NCBI GenBank assembly: GCA_964402955.1
Contig: CAYOEZ010000019.1
Coordinates: forward strand, 1 to 34,465
DNA: 34,465 nt
Origin: CAYOEZ01 sp964402955
Lineage (GTDB): Bacteria; Chloroflexota; DTOL01; DAOUCN01
Direction: 5' to 3'
The translations under genes were made by a program, and so were the position numbers. Positions 16,131-23,503 of the stretch are shown here, one piece after another. Within the stretch, counting starts at the first letter, position 1. Each line of letters begins with the position of its first letter. Below the pieces are notes generated by a model that did not search any database, had not been told where the DNA came from, and was given only the letters and a program-made list of their open reading frames with translations.

Positions 16131-16488
16131 GAGCGTGCTCCTCTGTAGGACAGATGCAGCCTGTTAGCACTACTACCGCACATGAGTAAAGACGGCCTTC
16201 TTCACCGCCGAGACACCCGATAGAGCGGGGTGAGCTTCGCTGAGAACGCAGAGAAAAACGGCAAGAACTCAGTACTTTCTGCGAAGCTCACCCCGCTCTA
16301 CCGGGTGTCTCAGCGCTGGATTTACGCCCCCGCAGGTGAAAAGCACGGTAGAAGTATAAGCCACAGCAATGATGAAGAACAACCAGTAGAATCCATAGCC
16401 GCTGCAGTCCCACGCGGCCATCCTGTCGCCGCGATTCAGCCCGAAGGGCTTCGTTTTTGTAGCGCATGGCTTCAGCCTGGCGAATGTC
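16131..16488. other. Intergenic region with dispersed repeat sequences
   Basis: This 358-base gap contains no convincing gene. It holds the large hairpin at 16210-16311 and a second palindromic stretch at about 16438-16480, where AGCCC-GAA-GGGCT is followed by TCGTTTTTG on the plus strand. A 50-codon minus-strand frame with a hydrophobic middle (16421-16269) ends inside the large hairpin and lacks a good ribosome binding site. Confidence 0.6.
16210..16311. repeat. Large inverted repeat, 31-bp arms
   Basis: The arms 16210-16240 and 16281-16311 are reverse complements at 30 of 31 positions, with a 40-base loop. The arms contain GAGCGGGGTGAGCTTCGC and its complement. Any transcript across it would form a very stable hairpin. 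It sits after the epimerase gene and before the DinB-like gene, so it may insulate the two. No T-tract follows on either strand, which favours a mobile palindromic element over a classic terminator. Confidence 0.85.
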
Positions 16489-17445
16489 TTACCCCCGCGC
16501 CTTGCCCAGATAGCCATTCTCCCGGAACCACCTGACCGCCTGGAAGAAGGCCATGGCGAGGGACGTCTGGGGCAAGCCAAGCTCGCTGACGGCCTTCGTG
16601 CAGTCGCAGACGAGGGCCGCCGGCCTGGCTCCTCCGGCTGGAGACGGCTTGCGGCGCAAGAAAGCCAGAGGGTTGAAGCCTGACGGCGGGCGGGGCGCGA
16701 GCAGACCAGACGCGTGCTCGACCAGGTCCAGAAAGTCTCGCAACATCAGGTTGCGGTTGCCCAGGATGTAGCGCTGGCCGGCGCGTCCGCGTTGCGCAGC
16801 CAGAATGTGTCCACGTGCTACATCGTCTACGGCGACGTGATTGATGCCGCCGTCAAGGTAGGAGGGGAGCCTGCCGTTGAGCACGTCTAGAATGCGCTGG
16901 CCCGACGATGACGGCTTGATGTCGCGCATGCCGACCGGCGCGCAGGGATTGACGACGACAACCGGTAGGCCAGAGGCGGCAGCGTCCAGCGCGGCGCACT
17001 CGCCCTGATACTTGGAGCGGGCGTAGTGGCTGGCGTCTTGCCACAGATTGAAGGGGGTATCTTCATTGGGCAGGCTGCCGTCGCCGGTGCGTCCGATTGT
17101 GCCGATCGTACTACAGTGGACGATGTGTGCAGCGCCAACGCTGCGCGCTGCCTGAAGCACGTTCTGCGTGCCCTGGACATTGACCGCATACATCAGGTCG
17201 GCGTCACTCTCTTTCGTTCCGTAATGAGCAGCAACGTGAAACACCCAGGCGCAGCCCTCCATGGCCGCTGTCAGGCTGCTAGCATCGCGCAGGTCGCCTG
17301 TCGCTGTCGTGATATCCAGCCCTGCCAGATTGCGCAGATCGGCGCCGGGTCTGACGAGTGCGCAGACCTCGATGTGGTCGACCAATAGCTCGCGCAGCAG
17401 CGCCGCTCCGACGAAGCCAGTGGCGCCCGTAACGAAAGCTCTCAC
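16489..17445 (-). CDS. NAD-dependent epimerase/dehydratase, HpnA-like
   Basis: This 318-residue extended SDR protein has the nucleotide-binding GATGFVG motif (G7, G10, G13), the catalytic S112 region and YARSK (Y141, K145). The block VVVNPCAPVGMRDIKPSSSGQRILDVLNGRLPSYLD resembles hopanoid-associated sugar epimerases (HpnA) and dihydroflavonol-reductase-like proteins. Its exact substrate cannot be read; a nucleotide-sugar or lipid-linked precursor is likely. It starts with GTG in a GTGA overlap with the radical SAM gene, so the two are coupled. No squalene-hopene cyclase is in the window, so a hopanoid role is only a suggestion. Confidence 0.85.
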   Translation of the reverse strand: MRAFVTGATGFVGAALLRELLVDHIEVCALVRPGADLRNLAGLDITTATGDLRDASSLTAAMEGCAWVFHVAAHYGTKESDADLMYAVNVQGTQNVLQAARSVGAAHIVHCSTIGTIGRTGDGSLPNEDTPFNLWQDASHYARSKYQGECAALDAAASGLPVVVVNPCAPVGMRDIKPSSSGQRILDVLNGRLPSYLDGGINHVAVDDVARGHILAAQRGRAGQRYILGNRNLMLRDFLDLVEHASGLLAPRPPSGFNPLAFLRRKPSPAGGARPAALVCDCTKAVSELGLPQTSLAMAFFQAVRWFRENGYLGKARG

Positions 17446-18800
17446 TGCTGTATCCTCCTGCGCAACCAGCCGCGCAGTCTCTGGTATGGGGTCAGTGGCG
17501 ATGGACGCGGCATGTGGGCAAGCGTGTCCTGCATCAGCGCTGCTTGCGCAACGCCGCGGCGGCGCTCTTCGTCCAGATTGGCCGCAGGCATGGGCAGGCC
17601 GGGGTAGCGATGGAACGGCTTGACGTGAACGGCGGTCGGCTGGATGCTCTGTAGAGCGGTCAGTGTGCTGTCGATTGCGCTATCGTCCTGCCCGGGCAGC
17701 CCCGTCATGACGAAAACTCGGCAGGCCATGTCAAGCGAACGGCAGACGCCGGCCACGGTTGCTGTCTGCTTTATGTAGTCGTCTGCCTTACCATCCGGGG
17801 CAATGCGGCGCACGGCGTGCAGCACGGCCTGGTCGACAGTTTCGACGCCGAGCTTGATCGTGGTGCAACCGGCCCGGTGCATGAGGTGCAGCAGACCGGC
17901 ATCGAAGTGCTCAGGGCGAGACTCGCATTCCCAAGCCAGCCTGATCTTGCCGTCGATCATGCCCTGGCAGATTTGTGCCGCTCTCTGACGGTCGAGGGCG
18001 AAGACGGGGTCGCGCACGATGACACGCTTGGGGTGAAAGGTGGAGGCAAGCCACTGCATTTCGTCCACAATGCGTTCTGCGGCGCGGGCGCGAGAGTATC
18101 TGCCCTGGCCAATAACGTAGGGGCAGAACAGGCAGGTGTCAGTGCAGCCGCGGCTGGTCGAGATGGTCAGAAAGGGATACCTGTCGACGGGCAGGATGTC
18201 CCAGGCCGGGAAAGGCAGGCTATCGAGGACAATCAGGCGGCCATCGCGGTCGATGCCGGGCGTCGCCACGTCGGTTGCGGTGACGGCGCGGCGCAGGCGA
18301 CGAATGCTGCTCTCGCCCTTCAGCGTCTGGCAGACCGGCAGCAGCATGGCTTCCGGCTCGCCGACGATGACGTGCTCGACGTCGGTGCGCTCGAGCAAAA
18401 TCGGGCCGGTGAATGGCATGCTCGAACCGATTGCCAGCAGATGCGCCTGGGGCAGTGCCGCATGCAGTTGGTTGATGAACGCGATGTCGTTGTCCAGCGA
18501 GATGTGGGCGGCGAGGACGGCAATGATCTCGTGACTGCGCAGGCCGGCGCGCTGCATGGTTGCGCCGGCGTCGAGTCGCTCACCGGTGGCGTCAATCACG
18601 CGCACCGTCCAGCCGCGCGAACGTAGGACGGCGGCGGTGTAGGCGAGCGTCTGCGGTGGATAGATGAAGCCATCCTCGCCCGCGCTCCATGCCCCGAAAC
18701 CTCCCGCTCCTTCGCGGTTGGCAGCCTGGCCGGGCGGGCTGGGTGGGTTGATAAGCAGAACGCTATGGGATTCGATAGATGATGGTACGTTGTGAGCCAT
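17442..18800 (-). CDS. B12-binding-like radical SAM protein
   Basis: This 452-residue protein has an N-terminal cobalamin-binding-like domain (LLINPPSPP, then FIYPPQTLAYTAAVLRSRGW and IVGEPEA). It is followed by a radical SAM core with the 4Fe-4S motif RGCTDTCLFC (C219, C223, C226). The usual DxHxxG B12 motif is not visible, as in many base-off relatives. The class includes methylases and ring-forming or cleaving enzymes for lipids, peptides and antibiotics. I chose ATG at 18800; it overlaps the preceding gene by 38 bases, and the longer frame to 18848 looks spurious. Coupling to the epimerase and membrane glycosyltransferases suggests action on a lipid-linked glycan or lipid. Confidence 0.85.
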   Translation of the reverse strand: MAHNVPSSIESHSVLLINPPSPPGQAANREGAGGFGAWSAGEDGFIYPPQTLAYTAAVLRSRGWTVRVIDATGERLDAGATMQRAGLRSHEIIAVLAAHISLDNDIAFINQLHAALPQAHLLAIGSSMPFTGPILLERTDVEHVIVGEPEAMLLPVCQTLKGESSIRRLRRAVTATDVATPGIDRDGRLIVLDSLPFPAWDILPVDRYPFLTISTSRGCTDTCLFCPYVIGQGRYSRARAAERIVDEMQWLASTFHPKRVIVRDPVFALDRQRAAQICQGMIDGKIRLAWECESRPEHFDAGLLHLMHRAGCTTIKLGVETVDQAVLHAVRRIAPDGKADDYIKQTATVAGVCRSLDMACRVFVMTGLPGQDDSAIDSTLTALQSIQPTAVHVKPFHRYPGLPMPAANLDEERRRGVAQAALMQDTLAHMPRPSPLTPYQRLRGWLRRRIQQ

Positions 18801-20436
18801 GTGTGAACGTCTCTTCGTGCAATAGTCCAGGCGCCGGATTCTGGTCATCGAGCAGCGCCTTCCATTGCGGCTTCAGCGTCGTGATCTCCGCGTCGTCGAC
18901 CACGAAGTAGCTCGCGTTGTGATGCTGTGCATATCCCATGGTGAGATCGTAGGCGGCGTTGGGCGAAGGAATCCAGGGCCGCCCGGCATACAGGGCAATG
19001 GCCAGATCGCGGCTCATGATGACCGATCCCTCCGCTGTGTTGTGCTTGAGCCACAGACCTGCGTCTTTGTGTGTCCAGTCCAATGCGCGCTGTCCGGATC
19101 GAACGACAAGGGGAATCATCAACGCAAAGTAAGCGAGAAGGATGGCGGTTGGCAAAATCGTGAGCATCTGTTGCCCCCGCCCGTTCTCGCTGATCGAGGA
19201 GAGCAGCGCGCGACCGGTCGCCGCCAGCCATCGGCCTGCATAGACAAGCCCGTGCGCTGTCCAGATGAGGAGCACAGGAAAGAGCGGCGCGAAGAAGCGA
19301 ATCTCTATGTGGAAGGGCAGGAAGGCGACCAATGGCGCTGCGACGATGGCTGCCAGGAATAGCTCACGGCGTAAGCGCTGCCGATCCCAGGCCACATCGA
19401 GCAAGCCAAGCAGCAGCGGAACGCCAAGTATGGTCGGGAAAATTGTGTGCGAGAATAACTGCCCCGACAGAATGCGGGCGTTTGCCACGATGCGGCGCAC
19501 AAAGGCCAGCGGGTCCGCCAGCAAGTCGTCAAGCACGCTGTAACTGAAACGGTCGGGGGAGTACCAGACGATTTCCTGTCCCGTGCTATCCAGGCTGGCG
19601 ATCAGGCGGTCATACTCAGCGGGGTCCTTATCGAGAACTGCCTGGCCCATGGCGTAGGTCAGGCCGAGTTTGCCGGAAATGAGCAATCGACCACTTTTTG
19701 CATACAAGAAGCCCAAATAGGGCGCGGCGACGAGGGCAAAGGCCAGGACGAACGCTGCGAGCCGTAATACCGTGCCACGATTGAACAGGCGACGCTGCAG
19801 CAGGCGCAGCAGCGCCAGGTAGGCAAGCAGCGCCAGCAAGGTGATGAGCGCTTCGGGACGCGTCAGATAGCCCAGCCCGAGTAGTGCGCCCGCCGCCACG
19901 AACGCCGATACCTTGTTGTCCTCAGCCGCCAGCAGCGCAGCATAGAACGCGCTGTAGACGAGCAGAACGTAGAGTGGCTCGGTCATTGTGCCCCAATAGA
20001 GAACCGAGGCGGAAAGAGCGGGGTACACCACCAGCAGGCAGGCTGTGATGACTGCTACGCGCTGGCCGTAGATGCGGCGTGCGATGAGGTAGATCGGGAC
20101 GATCAGCAGCGTCCCGGCAATGACGTAGACAATGTTGCTGGCGACCTCCGGGTTGCGCACCAGCAGGTAGAACAGGCCGCTGATAATCGGAAAGAGCGGC
20201 GTATAGTGAAGCTCTGGCGCCACGCCGGTGGTGTAGCCTGCGCCGGAGAACAGGTTGATGCCCAGCGCCAGGTAGTCGGGTTCGTCCCAGCGGATGACGC
20301 GCTCCAGCCCGGTCAGAAAGATGCGCACGGCGAGCGCCGCAGCAAGAATGAGGAACAGCGTGAGAATCTCACGTCGCGATAGTCGCGGCGCCAGCGTGGA
20401 GTTCTGGTCGCGATCGGCAACAGGTGTAACAGTCAT
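18763..20436 (-). CDS. PMT_2/GT39-like membrane glycosyltransferase
   Basis: This 557-residue multi-spanning GT-C protein has an acidic pair in the first loop, RVIRWDEPDYLALG (D51, E52), the PMT/ArnT catalytic signature. It is followed by LHYTPLFPIISGLFY and a GYLTRPEALITLLALL segment typical of bacterial dolichyl-phosphate-mannose transferase-like proteins. It probably transfers a sugar from a polyprenyl-phosphate donor on the outer face of the membrane. ATG overlaps the upstream TGA (ATGA). Confidence 0.86.
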   Translation of the reverse strand: MTVTPVADRDQNSTLAPRLSRREILTLFLILAAALAVRIFLTGLERVIRWDEPDYLALGINLFSGAGYTTGVAPELHYTPLFPIISGLFYLLVRNPEVASNIVYVIAGTLLIVPIYLIARRIYGQRVAVITACLLVVYPALSASVLYWGTMTEPLYVLLVYSAFYAALLAAEDNKVSAFVAAGALLGLGYLTRPEALITLLALLAYLALLRLLQRRLFNRGTVLRLAAFVLAFALVAAPYLGFLYAKSGRLLISGKLGLTYAMGQAVLDKDPAEYDRLIASLDSTGQEIVWYSPDRFSYSVLDDLLADPLAFVRRIVANARILSGQLFSHTIFPTILGVPLLLGLLDVAWDRQRLRRELFLAAIVAAPLVAFLPFHIEIRFFAPLFPVLLIWTAHGLVYAGRWLAATGRALLSSISENGRGQQMLTILPTAILLAYFALMIPLVVRSGQRALDWTHKDAGLWLKHNTAEGSVIMSRDLAIALYAGRPWIPSPNAAYDLTMGYAQHHNASYFVVDDAEITTLKPQWKALLDDQNPAPGLLHEETFTHGSQRTIIYRIP

Positions 20437-21908
20437 GGGACAACCCCCACAATGGTGGACGGGATCGTGAACGGGCGCAGCAGGTCTATGGGAAAGCCGA
20501 TGGCGAGATAGCCGATAACGGCCAGCACGACACAGACTGTCAGGACTCTACTCTGCGTCTGCCCGTTCAGCCTCAGCCAGGCGAGCCATGCGACAGCGCC
20601 CACGGCCAGGATCGCCGCCAGAAAAACCAGCGCAAGCACGCTGCGCAGGCCAAAACGCAGGAACAGCGTCGTCGGGACAATGGCGCGCTCGAGCATGGCG
20701 GGCAGCCAGCGTTCGACGATGGGATTGGCGACAGTTAGCGGCACGAGTGGATTAGCGGCCGTTACGATGAGCGACATGGCGACGCTGAACGCGGCTAGAA
20801 TCGCAAACGGCGCCCACCAGCGCGGTAAGAGCAGGCTAATGCTGGCCGCGGCGAATGGCAGGCACGTGATCAGGTAGCGCGGACCTGGCACGCCGCCCAG
20901 CGTGTCATAGTAGAACCAGGCGAGTGTGCTCATGCCAGCCGTGATCAGCGTGAAGAGCACAGCCTCACGTCGCAGGGTGGGGCGCAGGAACATGGCGATG
21001 AGGCCTGGCGCGGCCAATAGAAGCACAGGCGACAGCACAAACAACCCGCGTGGCCCAAATGTGATCGTCCACAATCCGACAAGCGTGGGCATGCGCACGT
21101 GCGACAGGCCCAGGCTGGCGACATTGGGCGAGTAGAGGTAGGACACACTCAGCGGTGACCCGAAGGCCGCCATGTTGTAGGCTGCAAAAACCAGCAGCGC
21201 CGGCAGCAGCCCCAGCGCATACCAGACCACCGTTTTCCGGTCGCGCGCGATGCTCAGTGCGTAGAACAGCAGCAATGCGGCGACGGCAGCGTTGGGATAC
21301 TCGACGAGCGCGCCCAGCCCGGCCAGCAACCCGGCGAAAAACATCCGTCTTCCCCCACCCGGTTCCTGCCGTCGCAACGACGAGGAAGCGGGGCGCAACT
21401 GCCAGAGTAGATAGAAGGCAGCAAACGAGAAAAAGGCGCTGGTGGTGTGGCCAAAGAAGAGCGTCGCAAACGGCAGGATGAGCGTCCCCAGGCCGAAGGC
21501 GACAGCTACAGCGATGGCAGCGTTGTCGTTGCCTGTCGCCTGGCGTATCCAGCGCAAAAGCAGGAGCACGAGAAGCGCAGACGGCAGCGCAACCGTGACG
21601 GCGTTGAGGACGTAGAGCGGGTAGCCGGGCCACACTGCGGGGTCGCTGACGGGCTGCATAGCGAGCAATACGGCGTAGACCGGCGCGGCGAGCAACGACA
21701 GCCCCGGCGCTTTGTCGGTATACCAGTGCCCATTGCTGAAACTCTTGTCCACCGTGTTCTCGTGATAGCTGTCGATGGTCACCACGCGCTGTTCAACGAT
21801 GGCGCGCGTCAGGTCGAAGCGCGTGCTCTGGTTGACGTTCGGGTATTGCACAAAGAATGAGTAGACGGTGAAGATGACAAAGAAGATCACAAGCTCTAGC
21901 TTACGCAT
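20433..21908 (-). CDS. Predicted GT-C-type polytopic membrane protein, paralogue A
   Basis: This 491-residue membrane protein has about eleven to thirteen hydrophobic helices. Residues 59-69 read NGHWYTDKAPG in the first large loop, a position shared with its neighbour (NGHYYSDKAPG). It lacks the classic WDE pair, but the layout matches GT-C glycosyltransferase-like proteins. A short repeat-like stretch encodes about RPASSSLRRQEPGGG near residue 170, between helices. The C-terminus, PIDLLRPFTIPSTI, also matches the neighbour. ATG overlaps the neighbour by eight bases. The function is presumed to be transfer or handling of a lipid-linked sugar. Confidence 0.75.
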   Translation of the reverse strand: MRKLELVIFFVIFTVYSFFVQYPNVNQSTRFDLTRAIVEQRVVTIDSYHENTVDKSFSNGHWYTDKAPGLSLLAAPVYAVLLAMQPVSDPAVWPGYPLYVLNAVTVALPSALLVLLLLRWIRQATGNDNAAIAVAVAFGLGTLILPFATLFFGHTTSAFFSFAAFYLLWQLRPASSSLRRQEPGGGRRMFFAGLLAGLGALVEYPNAAVAALLLFYALSIARDRKTVVWYALGLLPALLVFAAYNMAAFGSPLSVSYLYSPNVASLGLSHVRMPTLVGLWTITFGPRGLFVLSPVLLLAAPGLIAMFLRPTLRREAVLFTLITAGMSTLAWFYYDTLGGVPGPRYLITCLPFAAASISLLLPRWWAPFAILAAFSVAMSLIVTAANPLVPLTVANPIVERWLPAMLERAIVPTTLFLRFGLRSVLALVFLAAILAVGAVAWLAWLRLNGQTQSRVLTVCVVLAVIGYLAIGFPIDLLRPFTIPSTIVGVVP

Positions 21909-23466
21909 CGGCGTCTCCAGGCGTTGCGGCCAGCCCGGTCTCTGTTCCGCTCGCGGATAGCATCGTGGTGGGAACGGCGCCGGACTTTCCTTTCAGTGAT
22001 GACGGCACGTCGAATGGGCGCAGCACATTGATCGGACAGGCGAGCAAGAGATAGATGACGAGCATGGTCACAGCGAATGCGTTGAGGACGATCGTCTCAG
22101 CGCGTTGGTTGCGCCGCGCCAGCCACGTGCAAACGACGCCCACGGCTGCCACGCCGACCGCTCCGGCCAGCATGAGCATGCTCAGTCCCTTGCTGATGCC
22201 GAAGCGCAGCGAGGGCAACGTGTTGACTAGCTGGCTTCTGTCCAGAAAGCCCGGCAACCAGTATTGGAACAGCGGGTTGGCGACCTCGGGCGGGACCTGC
22301 GGGTTGGCTGCGGTGGCCAGGAACATGATCCCCACGCTCAGCGCGGCCAGCCCGGCAAACAGCCAGCGCCAGCGCCGCACGGCAAAGGCAAGGGGCGCTG
22401 CCAGCATGGGCAGGACGGGTACGAGGAAGCGCGGGCCGGGTGTCCAGATGTCGGTTGGCGGCACCTTGTAGCCCGACGTCATCATGAGATAGATGGCGAA
22501 GGAGGTGGCGAAGAGAAGCCCTTCGGCTCGCCATTGCTTGTCTCTGATCATTGCCCACAGCCCGTACAGCGCCAGCAGGAGGACCGGCGACAGGGTAAAC
22601 AGTCCACGCGCGCCGGCCAGCACCGTCAGCAGCGTGCCAGGCTGCGGCAGGCCCAGGCCAAGGAAGCCCTGCTGGTGCACCTGGGCCCAGGTGTTTGCTT
22701 CGTAGAAATAGCTGAAGCGCAAGGGGTGCTCGAATGCGGCATAGTTGTAGGCCATGAGCAGGAGCGCCGGCGGAATCCCGCCCGCAATGTAGGCGAGCGC
22801 TGTCTTCTTGTCGTCGACACAGGTCAGGGCATAGACGAGCAGCACAATGGCCATCAAGGCCATCGGATACTCGATGATGACGCTGACGCCAACGAGCACG
22901 CCGGCCGCAAAGAGCAGGAGCGCCGCTTTGGAACCCGCCAGCCTTTCAGCCCTGGCGGAAAAGAGCAAATAGAAGGCGGCAAAGACAAAGAATGCCGCCG
23001 TCTGATGGCTGAAAAAGAGGGTGGAGAACGGGAAGGCCAGCGTGCCCAGGGCCATCACCAGCGTGGTCGCAAAGGCCTGGCCCTCCGCAATACCAAGCCG
23101 GCGCAAGAAGCGCAGGATCAGCAGCGACAGCAACGCAGCAGGAACGGACACAACGAATGCGCTCACCATGTATATCACGTAGGGCAAGAGAAGCCCCGGC
23201 CGGGCAAGGTCTTGCATGCGGTTGACGACGGCATAGACCGGCAAGCCAAGAAACGACAGACCGGGTGCCTTGTCGGAGTAGTAGTGCCCATTGTAGAAAG
23301 CCTTGTCCGGCGACGAACTCTCGTAGCGGTCGATCTGCAGGGAGTGATCGTTGTTGACCGCCAGAATCAGGTTGAAGAAGGTGCGCTGTTCCGCCCCCGA
23401 CCACTGCACGAAGAATGTGAAGCAGGTCAGGAGGAAGAGCACAAGAATGACTTCCTTACGGTTCAT
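21901..23466 (-). CDS. Predicted GT-C-type polytopic membrane protein, paralogue B
   Basis: This 521-residue tandem paralogue of the next gene has the same N-terminal helix, TFFVQW, the same NGHYYSDKAPG loop at residues 59-69, the same FPFSTLFFSHQTAAFF helix and the same CPINVLRPFDVPSSL end. A roughly 30-residue Ala/Gly/Ser/Thr-rich tail is added. I chose ATG at 23466, which has AGGA nine bases upstream; the longer frame to 23718 runs through the preceding gene on the same strand and has a non-membrane, Arg-rich start. Both are candidate membrane sugar transferases of unknown specificity. Confidence 0.77.
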   Translation of the reverse strand: MNRKEVILVLFLLTCFTFFVQWSGAEQRTFFNLILAVNNDHSLQIDRYESSSPDKAFYNGHYYSDKAPGLSFLGLPVYAVVNRMQDLARPGLLLPYVIYMVSAFVVSVPAALLSLLILRFLRRLGIAEGQAFATTLVMALGTLAFPFSTLFFSHQTAAFFVFAAFYLLFSARAERLAGSKAALLLFAAGVLVGVSVIIEYPMALMAIVLLVYALTCVDDKKTALAYIAGGIPPALLLMAYNYAAFEHPLRFSYFYEANTWAQVHQQGFLGLGLPQPGTLLTVLAGARGLFTLSPVLLLALYGLWAMIRDKQWRAEGLLFATSFAIYLMMTSGYKVPPTDIWTPGPRFLVPVLPMLAAPLAFAVRRWRWLFAGLAALSVGIMFLATAANPQVPPEVANPLFQYWLPGFLDRSQLVNTLPSLRFGISKGLSMLMLAGAVGVAAVGVVCTWLARRNQRAETIVLNAFAVTMLVIYLLLACPINVLRPFDVPSSLKGKSGAVPTTMLSASGTETGLAATPGDADA

Positions 23467-23503
23467 TGTTGTATCCTGTATGCGACCGTGTGCGGCGCGT
23501 GCT

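Noticed and set aside
16160..16195. Segment GCGGTAGTAGTGCT on the minus strand, similar to the ops/RfaH antitermination element
   Set aside because: It is upstream of the DinB-like gene, not of the EPS operon, and matches only in part.
16269..16421. 50-codon minus-strand frame with a hydrophobic middle (GFYWLFFIIAVAYTSTVLF)
   Set aside because: Weak ribosome binding site, and its C-terminal part is encoded by the arm of the large inverted repeat. A small membrane peptide cannot be excluded, but support is lacking.
16438..16458. Short hairpin with TCGTTTTT on the plus strand, terminator-like
   Set aside because: No plus-strand gene ends upstream of it, and the stem is only five pairs; it is more likely part of a repeat.
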